From: a virus
Virus record (IMG/VR): IMGVR_UViG_3300020477_000031
Span: 1-56,349 of that record
Reading direction: 5' to 3' (one strand)
Length of the DNA stretch: 56,349 bases
Part shown: positions 9,172 to 16,548 of the stretch, one piece after another
Layout of the letters: each line of letters begins with the position of its first letter
Position numbering within the stretch: position 1 is the stretch's first letter
Program-made: the position numbers and the translations under genes
The notes under the pieces: generated by a model
What the model saw: the letters and a program-made list of their open reading frames with translations, nothing else
What the model was told of the DNA's origin: nothing
The model's database searches: none

Positions 9172-9475
9172 AAAGGAATTAAAGGAATTAGTCAAAAATT
9201 TATTTGAAGAAATAAAAAAGGACGAAGAAGAAATAGAAGAAGTTAATGTTACTTCTGATATAGAGGGGTATAATACCCCATTTGCTTTTAGTGGTAAAAG
9301 TGGTGTAGATAAAAAGAAAAGAAGACGATATTCTACTAATAGTACTGGTTATAAAATGGTGAACGAAGAATTAGACAGTAAAGATTTATCTTTAATTAAA
9401 ACTTTGATACGTGATGTTATTTCTGATGTATTACGTGATATTTGGTTAAAGAGAAACGCATGGAAGGGGAAATAA
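9155..9475 (+). CDS. Tagged small head-module protein
   Basis: 106 residues starting at ATG 9155, inside the end of the previous gene. The N-terminus MKIRNKKELKELVKNLFEE is a variant of the amphipathic tag and contains L-K-E and L-F-E tripeptides. The middle, TSDIEGYNTPFAFSGKSG followed by KKKRRR, looks flexible and basic; the C-terminus is a helix. Proposed internal head protein (inference). Confidence 0.6.
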   Translation: MKIRNKKELKELVKNLFEEIKKDEEEIEEVNVTSDIEGYNTPFAFSGKSGVDKKKRRRYSTNSTGYKMVNEELDSKDLSLIKTLIRDVISDVLRDIWLKRNAWKGK

Positions 9476-9478
9476 GAT

Positions 9479-9838
9479 ATGGCATATGTAAATTCAGATT
9501 CAATAGTAGGACATCCTTTATCTGGATCTAATAAAACTGTACAGGCACAACGTGAATATACTTTGGATCCACATGTAAAAACACCAACTGGTAATGTGGT
9601 TGAAGTAAGACCAGCTTCTGTTATAATAAAAGAAGGTGTGGATGTGGGTGATATATCATTTAATTTTACAACTACTGGATCCGTTGGAAATACCATTGGT
9701 ACTGATGATGGATCTTGGGTTAATTTTGGTCATAAATTTACTGGATCTAATGCAGAATTGGATATACAACCGACAGCTTGGAAGGGTAGTGTGTTACAAA
9801 CTGCTGGTGCTGTTATATTTGTCTATAAAAAAGTTTAA
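9479..9838 (+). CDS. Small beta-rich protein, unknown (possible head decoration)
   Basis: 119 residues, unlike its Lys-rich neighbours: rich in Gly, Thr, Val and Ser with alternating hydrophobic residues, as expected for a beta-sandwich. It begins 3 nt after the previous stop and is followed by the protease gene. Position and composition would fit a capsid decoration or head-surface protein, but no family is recognised. Confidence 0.55.
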   Translation: MAYVNSDSIVGHPLSGSNKTVQAQREYTLDPHVKTPTGNVVEVRPASVIIKEGVDVGDISFNFTTTGSVGNTIGTDDGSWVNFGHKFTGSNAELDIQPTAWKGSVLQTAGAVIFVYKKV

Positions 9839-9849
9839 AGGAGTATAAA

Positions 9850-10476
9850 ATGTCAAAACAAATATTAGTAGATTACATACCATTTGAAGTGGAGCCAGAA
9901 CAAATTAATGAATCTATAACACGTAATGGTGGTAAATTAATTGTTTCTGGTGTTCTTCAAAGAGCTAATGCAAAAAATCAAAATGGTCGTATATATCCAA
10001 GAGAAACCCTAATGAGAGAAGCTGATAAGTATGCACAAGTTCAAATTAGAGAAAGAAGAGCTCTTGGTGAACTTGATCATCCTGATTCTTCTGTTGTGAA
10101 TTTAAATAATGTATCACATAATGTTAGAGAGATGCATTGGAAAGGTGATGATTTACTTGGAACGGTTGAAGTTCTCTCTACTCCAGCTGGGAATATATTG
10201 AAAGAATTATTCAAGTCAGGTATTAAACTAGGTATATCATCGAGAGGTTTAGGTTCGGTTGAAGAATTAAGTGAAGCTGAAGATGGTGAAAATCCAACTG
10301 TAAAAGTTAAAGATGACTTTGAATTGATTGCATTTGATTTTGTATCGAATCCATCTACACAAGGTGCTTTTTTATCACCTATGAGAGAAAGTGTGGGTGA
10401 AAATAATTCAGTTAATAAATGTGGTAAGTATTGTAAAGTAGAATCTATTATAAATGATATACTTCGTGGAGAATAA
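9850..10476 (+). CDS. 21: Prohead core protease (gp21-like, S78/S80-type)
   Basis: 208 residues. This serine protease matures the prohead by cleaving the scaffold, the capsid protein and internal proteins after (L/I)xE sites. The conserved NGRIYPRE and GELDHPD motifs give catalytic His77, and GISSRGLG (128-135) gives the nucleophile Ser131 (or Ser130). The segment DFVSNPSTQGAF near 172-184 is also typical. Start ATG follows AAGGAG. Its presence explains why many neighbouring proteins carry possible gp21 recognition tags. Confidence 0.92.
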   Translation: MSKQILVDYIPFEVEPEQINESITRNGGKLIVSGVLQRANAKNQNGRIYPRETLMREADKYAQVQIRERRALGELDHPDSSVVNLNNVSHNVREMHWKGDDLLGTVEVLSTPAGNILKELFKSGIKLGISSRGLGSVEELSEAEDGENPTVKVKDDFELIAFDFVSNPSTQGAFLSPMRESVGENNSVNKCGKYCKVESIINDILRGE

Positions 10477-10478
10477 TT

Positions 10479-10784
10479 ATGAAATATAGAGATATCATAG
10501 GAATACGTAAGAAAGAAGAAAAGAAGATTGTTAAAGAAAATAAAATTGTTAAGATAAATGAAACTTTGGATTCCATTAAAGACGAATTTGGTTATGTGAA
10601 TGAAACAGTTCCTTATGGAAAACATGATAAAGTTAAATTTAGAAAGTTTATGGATATGGCATTAAAACATGCTGGGACTGATCCTCATGAAATAGCCAAA
10701 TCACTATTTCGTTTAGGTATTCCAAATAAATTTATTAAAAAAATAGGTGATGTTTTTGCTGCACAAGTTAAGGGAATGGGATAA
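10479..10784 (+). CDS. Small Lys-rich protein, unknown
   Basis: 101 residues, 2 nt after the protease stop. The N-terminal third is a run of Lys/Glu/Ile (MKYRDIIGIRKKEEKK), possibly a divergent tag helix. The C-terminal two thirds form a more compact helical unit (KHDKVKFRKFMDMALKHAG, FRLGIPNKFIKKIG). No family recognised; co-transcribed with the protease. Confidence 0.55.
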   Translation: MKYRDIIGIRKKEEKKIVKENKIVKINETLDSIKDEFGYVNETVPYGKHDKVKFRKFMDMALKHAGTDPHEIAKSLFRLGIPNKFIKKIGDVFAAQVKGMG

Positions 10785-10785
10785 A

Positions 10786-11859
10786 ATGCCAGCCAAGTCA
10801 CAAGCACAGCAAAAATTTTTTGGTGTAGTAAAGGGTATCCAACAGGGTACTGGCAAGGGTACTGGTAAAGCTAAAAAAGCAGCTAAATCAATGAGTAAAA
10901 AAGATGTTGATGATTTTGCTTCAACAAAACATAAAGGATTACCTAAAAAAGTGAAAAGGGAAACAAAAGTAAGAAATTTAATTCTGAAGATGGTTCGTGA
11001 GATTATGAGTGAAGAAAAACTTACAGAAAAGGCCAAAAGAGATTACAAAGCAGAATATAAGAAATTTCAATCATCTACTAAATCAAAGAAATATAGAGCT
11101 GAATTAAACAAATACAATAGACAAAAAGGAACTTATGGTAATGGTGATAAGAAAGATGCATCACATAAAGGAGGAAAGATTGTGGGATTTGAAGAACAAT
11201 CAAAAAATCGTGGTAGGAAAGAGAAAAGTAGATTGAAGAAAGAAGGAAAACTTACACCAGAACAACAGTTAAGAGAAATTATTAAAAGTGTGATAAAAGA
11301 ATCTTTTTATACAATAGGAGCTGGTGGGTTAAGCAAAATAGAAGAAGGTGTTGTTCACATAGCAGTTAATTCACCATATTATTTAGGTGCATCTATGGAT
11401 CCAGATTTAATTATTGTAACTAAAGTGGATGATACATGGATTGAATATGTTAAACCTATATGGGATAATAAGAAAAAATTGAAAATCGAAAAACCAATCG
11501 GTGAAAGTTTAATTACAGATGGTACAAATACTTGGTTGAAGACTTATGGTAAGTATTCTGAAAATAAACAATATGCTGATACAATGAAAAAGAATTTAAA
11601 TGGTCAAAAAGGACCAAATAACGGAAAAGTTAAACCATCTGATTATGATAGATATGTATTAACTATTAAAGGTAAAAAAGGTTCGGGTGATGTTTATGGT
11701 ATCGCTAAGAATTGGGGTGTAACTGGTCGTTGGAATGGTAAGAGTGGCGAAGATACAGAAATGGAATTAGAATTGTATAAAATTTATATTCCACTATTGA
11801 AAAAGAAATATTCAAAAGAATTGACAATTGCTAAACAGAGGAAAGGTGAATTGAGATGA
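10786..11859 (+). CDS. Multidomain basic protein with internal tag-like helices
   Basis: The start is ATG 10786 (MPAKSQAQQKFF), not the in-frame ATG at 10747 inside the previous gene, giving 357 residues. Residues 1-60 are Lys/Gly-rich and flexible. Residues 61-77 and 160-173 (QQLREIIKSVIKES) resemble the amphipathic tag that starts other proteins here. Residues 85-150 form a charged module (YRAELNKYNRQKGTYGNG, then NRGRKEKSRLKK). The last 180 residues look globular. It may be a concatenated internal protein cut by gp21 into several products (inference). Confidence 0.6.
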   Translation: MPAKSQAQQKFFGVVKGIQQGTGKGTGKAKKAAKSMSKKDVDDFASTKHKGLPKKVKRETKVRNLILKMVREIMSEEKLTEKAKRDYKAEYKKFQSSTKSKKYRAELNKYNRQKGTYGNGDKKDASHKGGKIVGFEEQSKNRGRKEKSRLKKEGKLTPEQQLREIIKSVIKESFYTIGAGGLSKIEEGVVHIAVNSPYYLGASMDPDLIIVTKVDDTWIEYVKPIWDNKKKLKIEKPIGESLITDGTNTWLKTYGKYSENKQYADTMKKNLNGQKGPNNGKVKPSDYDRYVLTIKGKKGSGDVYGIAKNWGVTGRWNGKSGEDTEMELELYKIYIPLLKKKYSKELTIAKQRKGELR

Positions 11860-12323
11860 TTAAATTAAAGTCACTTATAAGAGAATCGAAACTTATTACG
11901 GAAGCTACTCGTTGGGCAGTTGGTGTTGAAATGCCGAATGGTAAGATTACATCTGTTTATGGACATTACGATGGTTATCCAGAATATGTTGGCAAATTAT
12001 TGAAAAAATATTATAGTCAAGGTGCTGGTAAAGTTAGAGATTTGGTAAAACTTGGTAAACAAGGTATTTCTACTCTAGGGAAGAATTTGGGTAAGAAACA
12101 TGATTTTAATATGCCATATGATGAAAAAGAAAAATTGGGATATACTACTTTTTATGGTAGAGATAGAGGTGAAAAGGGTAATATGACTTCTAAATATAAA
12201 AATATGGAAGAATTTGGTAAGAAATTTACTAAAAGTGGTGGTGCTGAATTTGGATATATTTGGTCTGTAAATGATAGAAAGTGGTATGTATTTGATTACT
12301 ACGGAAAAAAGAAAGAATTATAA
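11856..12323 (+). CDS. Tagged protein with HYDGYPEYVG motif
   Basis: 155 residues starting MIKLKSLIRESKLITEATRW. The tag holds I-R-E and I-T-E tripeptides that could be gp21 sites, leaving a globular body that begins at about TRWAVGVEM. The body contains GHYDGYPEYVGKLLKKYY, a motif often seen in small phage proteins of unknown role, and ends in an aromatic-rich strand. It overlaps its neighbours at both ends (ATGA, TAATG). Function unknown; internal head protein is the working guess. Confidence 0.6.
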   Translation: MIKLKSLIRESKLITEATRWAVGVEMPNGKITSVYGHYDGYPEYVGKLLKKYYSQGAGKVRDLVKLGKQGISTLGKNLGKKHDFNMPYDEKEKLGYTTFYGRDRGEKGNMTSKYKNMEEFGKKFTKSGGAEFGYIWSVNDRKWYVFDYYGKKKEL

Positions 12324-12577
12324 TGATTAAATTAAAAGATTTATTAAAAGAAGCTAAACAAACTCAATTCCAAATACCAATAAGAGATCAACGGAGTGTG
12401 ATGAAAATTTTAAGGACATCCAAATCACAAATGGTTGGGAAATACAAAGAAGGCAGACATTATGATTTTGGTGTTGGTAAAGGTGCTACATTTATTTTAG
12501 CTGTAGATAAAAAATTAGAAGATGAAATACTATCTACTTTAATACAAAAGGGTATTAGGGGTATAAGAACAGTATAA
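12323..12577 (+). CDS. Tagged small protein
   Basis: 84 residues starting MIKLKDLLKEAKQTQF, with an L-K-E tripeptide at the end of the tag. The remainder is a compact alpha/beta-looking domain with no known motif. Both ends overlap neighbours by one base (TAATG), indicating coupled translation. Confidence 0.58.
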   Translation: MIKLKDLLKEAKQTQFQIPIRDQRSVMKILRTSKSQMVGKYKEGRHYDFGVGKGATFILAVDKKLEDEILSTLIQKGIRGIRTV

Positions 12578-13047
12578 TGAAATTAACGGATTTAATAAAG
12601 AAACAGGGTGATATTATACGTAAAGAGACCGGAATATATGAAGTACATACAACCACTTTTACAAAAGATGAAATGGGAAAACTTCATAAAGATGGGAAGT
12701 TAGAAAAAGATGGGCATCTTTATATTTATAAAGAGAATGTAACTGAAGATTGGGCATCGGCTAATCCAAAATGGTCTTCAAAAGAAGCTAAGATTATAAT
12801 GGATCAAAGTGTTAGAGAATATGCAAAAGTATTGAGAAAAGCTCAATATAAAATAGTTAAAGATTGGATGAGAAAAGCTAAATCAGGAGTACTTGATTAT
12901 TTTGATATTAGTAAAGGTATAAGAACTGGAGATGTGTCAAGGGCATATCAATATGAAACAGATTTTCTGGCTGATATGTTGCAAAAAGATAAAATTATAG
13001 ACAGATTTAGAAAGTATTTCGGTGGTCGTAAGGGGAAAAAGAGATGA
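12577..13047 (+). CDS. Tagged basic helical protein
   Basis: 156 residues starting MKLTDLIKKQGDIIRKE, a shortened version of the tag without a clean (L/I)xE site. A beta-rich section (YEVHTTTFTKDEM, DGHLYIYKE) precedes a helical region and a very basic C-terminus (GGRKGKKR). The 3' end overlaps the next ATG. The basic tail suggests contact with packaged DNA (inference). Confidence 0.58.
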   Translation: MKLTDLIKKQGDIIRKETGIYEVHTTTFTKDEMGKLHKDGKLEKDGHLYIYKENVTEDWASANPKWSSKEAKIIMDQSVREYAKVLRKAQYKIVKDWMRKAKSGVLDYFDISKGIRTGDVSRAYQYETDFLADMLQKDKIIDRFRKYFGGRKGKKR

Positions 13048-13406
13048 AAATAACAAAATCACAATTAAAAGAAATTATTAAAGAAGAACTCCAACGATTG
13101 AATGAAGCTACAAAAACATACAAGGGTACTTTTGAATATAATCCAAACGACCCATATAAAGCTGGACAAGCGTTTGAAGAATTGTTTGATGGTGCAGACC
13201 ATGGATATAGTGAAAGTTGGGATTCTTATGATTGGAATGATGATGGTAACTGGGATAAAGCGGTAGAAGAATATCATAAAGAAATGTTTAAGATTGTTGA
13301 TGGGTATTTAACTGCTAAGAAAAAAGCTGATTCATTTTGGAAAACAAAAGAAAAAATATTTAAGAAATGGCGTAAAACTGATAAAAGTAAAGGGGCACCA
13401 GGATAA
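13044..13406 (+). CDS. Tagged small protein, canonical tag
   Basis: 120 residues starting MKITKSQLKEIIKEELQRL, almost identical to the starts at 3845 and 13411. The I-K-E tripeptide of the tag is followed by an acidic/aromatic domain (DGADHGYSESWDSYDWNDDG) and a basic C-terminus. A start-associated GGGGAAAAAGAG lies inside the previous gene. No known family for the body. Confidence 0.62.
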   Translation: MKITKSQLKEIIKEELQRLNEATKTYKGTFEYNPNDPYKAGQAFEELFDGADHGYSESWDSYDWNDDGNWDKAVEEYHKEMFKIVDGYLTAKKKADSFWKTKEKIFKKWRKTDKSKGAPG

Positions 13407-13410
13407 GATT

Positions 13411-13860
13411 ATGAAACTAACAAAATCACAATTAAAAGAAATTATTAGAGAAGAACTTAAACTTACAGAGGATTACAAAAACTCTAAATGGGAAGTATAT
13501 GTTGGTGATGATGCTTATGGTAAGAATAGAAAAGTTGTGAAAGTGGCTAAATCTAAAAGAGCTGCAACTATTCTTTACAATAAATTAATTAAGACAGATA
13601 AGTATTTTGAAGTTGGTATGAGAGCAGTTACAGAAGGAATAGGTGAAGGAAAACTTAACGAAGTTGGTATTAATGTATCATCAAAACCATTCAAAGCTTG
13701 GCAAGAACATGGTGATTATATTAGAAAATTAAATAGAGATTCAATGTGGGCTGCTAAAGCATTTCCATATAAGAAAAAAGAAGCTATGGAAATACGAAAA
13801 CTTACAGAAAAATTATACAATTTGATTGAAATAATCAAAGGTCAAGCTATAGATTTATAG
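13411..13860 (+). CDS. Tagged small protein, canonical tag
   Basis: 149 residues starting MKLTKSQLKEIIREELKL. The tag shares 13 of its first 16 residues with the product of the gene just upstream and contains I-R-E. The body, after about residue 20, has a YVGDDAYGKNRKVVKVAKSK region and a C-terminal helix pair, unlike the bodies of its neighbours. A common start joined to unrelated bodies points to a targeting function of the tag. Confidence 0.62.
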   Translation: MKLTKSQLKEIIREELKLTEDYKNSKWEVYVGDDAYGKNRKVVKVAKSKRAATILYNKLIKTDKYFEVGMRAVTEGIGEGKLNEVGINVSSKPFKAWQEHGDYIRKLNRDSMWAAKAFPYKKKEAMEIRKLTEKLYNLIEIIKGQAIDL

Positions 13861-13875
13861 AAAAGGATAATGATA

Positions 13876-14190
13876 ATGGCAACTAACAAAGATTTATTAG
13901 AAAAACTTGATACAATACAAGAAAAGGTATGTAATCAAGATATAGAACAAATCAAAAGTGATTTGAAAGAAATTAAAGAGATATTGTTGGATCCAGAAGA
14001 TGGTTTAGTTGTTAGAATTAACAAAAACACATACTGGAGAAAAACAATGACCGAAAGTGAAACAAATTTCGATGTCATTAAGGATGATGTTAAAGAATTA
14101 AATAATTTTAAAGAAAATGTAACAAGGGCAATGTGGATTATATATACCGCAGTGTCAGGATTAATAATTAAATTAATTTGGGGAGATTAA
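13876..14190 (+). CDS. Coiled-coil protein with C-terminal membrane anchor
   Basis: ATG 13876 was preferred over ATG 13870 because it is better spaced from AAAAGG at 13861. The 104-residue product is a heptad-type helix (about 5-75) with a single C-terminal transmembrane segment (MWIIYTAVSGLIIKLIW). This layout resembles XhlA-type phage lysis accessory proteins, but it sits in the head module, so that assignment is tentative. Confidence 0.55.
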   Translation: MATNKDLLEKLDTIQEKVCNQDIEQIKSDLKEIKEILLDPEDGLVVRINKNTYWRKTMTESETNFDVIKDDVKELNNFKENVTRAMWIIYTAVSGLIIKLIWGD

Positions 14191-14639
14191 TGTCTTTTTT
14201 AGAAAAGGCCGAAAAAAATATGAATAATTATCTTTTGATAAATGAGATAAGTACGGTGACTACTGCAGGTGGTTTTTCTGGTAGATCAGGTCAAGAGATA
14301 GATACTACATATGTAGGACCTTTTAACCCTGAATATGGTGATATTGGCAATCTTTTAAACAATCAGATAATTGATAGAGATAATAAGGTGAAACGGAATA
14401 ATGAAGTTACTCCCGAAATTGATCCTGAAATGAAATATTTAGATTTGGATATATTGGGTATAGAATATGATAAAAATGAAATGAAAGCTGATGAAAAAAT
14501 ATTTGTAAATGATACAAATGACATGAAAGTTGTTGATTTGGATATAGATTATGATAAAATTAAATTAAATTCAAAAAATAAAATATTTATAAATGATACT
14601 AACGATTGGAAGTATATTTATAACAATAAAAGGAAATAA
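14190..14639 (+). CDS. Small acidic protein with duplicated C-terminal segment
   Basis: The start was set at ATG 14190 (MSFLEKAEKN) after GGGGAG, not the upstream TTG at 14178; the ATG overlaps the previous stop. 149 residues. An early VTTAGGFSGRSGQ loop is followed by a tandem duplication of about 30 residues: KIFVNDTNDMK and KIFINDTNDWK each follow a DLDI...YDK unit. No family recognised. The duplication may create repeated binding sites for a capsid partner (guess). Confidence 0.55.
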   Translation: MSFLEKAEKNMNNYLLINEISTVTTAGGFSGRSGQEIDTTYVGPFNPEYGDIGNLLNNQIIDRDNKVKRNNEVTPEIDPEMKYLDLDILGIEYDKNEMKADEKIFVNDTNDMKVVDLDIDYDKIKLNSKNKIFINDTNDWKYIYNNKRK

Positions 14640-14644
14640 AAATT

Positions 14645-15205
14645 ATGGCAAAAGTAAGAATTAATGAATCAAGTTTAAGAAAAATTATACGAAATGTAAT
14701 CCAAGAACTTACTGGTTTAAATGTTGGATTGGGTGGTGCTAAGCCACGAGGGTATAAATCAGTTGCAACAAAATCGGCCAAAAAAGCATACGATACATCA
14801 GATAGTGAATATAGTAAAAAATCTTCAGATTATTTATCTAAGAAAGATGTATATGATAAAGTGAACTTAGCCAAGAAATATAGAAAGGCTCAACGGGGTG
14901 GTGGTTATCTATATACTTCGGATGTAACTACGGCTAAAAGAGGTGGATATACGGAAAATCCAGAATGGACATCAGCTGATAGTGATCTACGAACTGCGTC
15001 AGGTGATAGGGATAAGGCAAAAGCTGACCGGTCTAGTAAACAAGTAACCTATAAAACAAGTATTGACACTGATGTTGCAAAAACTAAAGCACAAACAACA
15101 GCAAAACCACCTGTAGCTTCTTCAGCCGCGTGGGCGAGTGGTAAGGGTATTACTGGTAAAGGTAAAGGACGTGGCAAGGGTAAAGGTAAGAAGAAACAAA
15201 ATTAG
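14645..15205 (+). CDS. Tagged protein with Gly/Lys-rich basic tail
   Basis: 186 residues. It begins MAKVRINESSLRKIIRNVIQEL, a tag variant with I-Q-E. The central part is Ser/Lys/Tyr/Asp-rich and low-complexity, and the C-terminus is a Gly-Lys repeat (GKGKGRGKGKGKKK). The overall charge is strongly positive. The tag plus an unstructured basic body is what T4 internal proteins look like, so DNA binding inside the head is the best inference. Confidence 0.6.
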   Translation: MAKVRINESSLRKIIRNVIQELTGLNVGLGGAKPRGYKSVATKSAKKAYDTSDSEYSKKSSDYLSKKDVYDKVNLAKKYRKAQRGGGYLYTSDVTTAKRGGYTENPEWTSADSDLRTASGDRDKAKADRSSKQVTYKTSIDTDVAKTKAQTTAKPPVASSAAWASGKGITGKGKGRGKGKGKKKQN

Positions 15206-15229
15206 AAAATAATATATGGAGATAAAAAA

Positions 15230-15745
15230 ATGGCAAAATTAAAAAAAATATTAGAAGAAATAGCATTCGGTATGGATGAGCCTAAAGTTAATAAACATGA
15301 AGTTATTGAAGGCGTTTCTAAATATTCTTCTGTTGGTAGACAATTATATGGTGAAAATAATTTTGTATCCATAGCTGAAGAATTGATTAAAATAGCTGAA
15401 TCAGCACATTCACATATTATTGGTGAACAAGGTGATTGGTTTGATAAAGTAACTGTGAATAAAAACATGAAACAATTAAAAGGTAGTGTTGTCGAATTTA
15501 AAAAAGTTGCAGCTGAAGCTAATTCTATAAACCAAAGACTTACATCTCTATATGAAGATATGGGTCATATACTAAATAGGTATTATGATATATCTGAAGC
15601 TGACGAAGGTGATATGGATAATGATGGTGTTAACGAACCAGATGATGAAGAATATCTTCAAAATAAAAGAGATGCTATCACTAAAGCAGTTAAAGGTGAA
15701 TCTAAAAAAGTTGGTATACCATCTATTGGTCTTTCAAGACGATAA
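15230..15745 (+). CDS. Helical protein, unknown, head module
   Basis: 171 residues starting after TGGAGAT. The N-terminus MAKLKKILEEIAF is tag-like and contains I-L-E and L-E-E. The body is helical (about 50-120), followed by an acidic Asp/Gly/Asn stretch resembling an EF-hand-like loop (DEGDMDNDGVNEPDDE) and a short basic end. Calcium binding is possible from the Asp spacing but untested. No family recognised. Confidence 0.55.
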   Translation: MAKLKKILEEIAFGMDEPKVNKHEVIEGVSKYSSVGRQLYGENNFVSIAEELIKIAESAHSHIIGEQGDWFDKVTVNKNMKQLKGSVVEFKKVAAEANSINQRLTSLYEDMGHILNRYYDISEADEGDMDNDGVNEPDDEEYLQNKRDAITKAVKGESKKVGIPSIGLSRR

Positions 15746-15754
15746 TGAAATTAT

Positions 15755-16108
15755 ATGGATGCCCAACCTATAAATATAAGGACTTTGGTTCATCATATAG
15801 AACATTTAGTTTTATATAGTCTTATTTTATGGCAAATAACTTTATCTATTTGGTTATTATTGAAATGGGTATCCAAAAATATAAAGTTTAATTTTAATTC
15901 ACAACCAATTGTTGTCAGTGGTGGTGAAAATAATAATAGTGTTGAAACTTTTACTGAAAAAACTAAAAAAAATATGGGAGTTATTGATGTAGAAGTAAAA
16001 AAAGAGATATTTATAAGTGACGCTGATAAGTCTGATATAAAGATGGATGAAGTTAAAAAAGGTAAAGTTAAAACACAAAAAGAAAAATTAAGGAAATTGA
16101 GAAAATAA
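15755..16108 (+). CDS. Membrane protein with conserved basic C-terminal tail
   Basis: 117 residues: a hydrophobic helix (about 17-40, LVLYSLILWQITLSIWLLLKW) then a soluble tail. The last 45 residues (VIDVEVKKEIFI ... GKVKTQKEKLRKLRK) resemble the end of the 23334 product (VIDVDIKKQILI ... GKVNNKVDKLRNLRR). Two otherwise different proteins therefore share a C-terminal module. No function known. Confidence 0.5.
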   Translation: MDAQPINIRTLVHHIEHLVLYSLILWQITLSIWLLLKWVSKNIKFNFNSQPIVVSGGENNNSVETFTEKTKKNMGVIDVEVKKEIFISDADKSDIKMDEVKKGKVKTQKEKLRKLRK

Positions 16109-16119
16109 ACGGGAGAAGT

Positions 16120-16533
16120 ATGATGCCTAGATATAATAGAAGGCCAAAAAGAAGTTTAAATCGTAGAACAATGGCTAGAAAACGTCGTTCTGTTTCTGCT
16201 CCAAGAAGAAGTAATAGAAGAATGGCTGCTGGATATTCAAAACCAGGTGCAAGAAGACGTGGTAGGATTGCTTCTAGAAGAAGAATGTCATCTCTTAGGA
16301 ATACAAGAGCTAGACGAATGAATTCTTCATCAAGGATATCCGCTAGAAGTGTTAGAAGAAATTCAGCTCGTAGAATTGGTACTAGTCATGGTGATATAGG
16401 TGGTATGCTTCGTGATTTGAAAAAAGGTACGAAAGCATCAAAGGGTCCAACTGTAAGAGGTGGACAACATCTTAGATTTAAAAGAGTTTCGCAGAAAAAT
16501 AGAAAAGGTTATCAAGTATTAACAAACGTTTAA
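16120..16533 (+). CDS. Arg-rich protamine-like protein
   Basis: 137 residues, starting at ATG 16120 or ATG 16123. Roughly a third of the first 90 residues are Arg, in RR/RRR clusters separated by Ser, Ala and Asn, as in sperm protamines; the C-terminal 45 residues are more mixed (GDIGGMLRDLKKG). No tag is present. It directly precedes the actin-like gene. Role inferred from composition: neutralising and condensing DNA or binding RNA, probably inside the head. A virion assembly role is equally possible. Confidence 0.65.
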   Translation: MMPRYNRRPKRSLNRRTMARKRRSVSAPRRSNRRMAAGYSKPGARRRGRIASRRRMSSLRNTRARRMNSSSRISARSVRRNSARRIGTSHGDIGGMLRDLKKGTKASKGPTVRGGQHLRFKRVSQKNRKGYQVLTNV

Positions 16534-16548
16534 GTTTAGGGGGTTATA

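Noticed and set aside
10077-10625. Antisense ORF of 182 codons opposite the protease gene
   Set aside because: It spans a strongly supported protease, has no ribosome site, and its product is low-complexity; shadow frame.
12577-13860. Tandem gene duplication as explanation for the tagged proteins
   Set aside because: Only the first 15-20 residues match; the bodies show no similarity, so whole-gene duplication does not explain the pattern.
15769-15776. TATAAATA (exact T4 late promoter core)
   Set aside because: It lies within the start of the 15755 gene and is a single copy in this orientation apart from the palindrome at 2395; likely chance in A+T-rich DNA.
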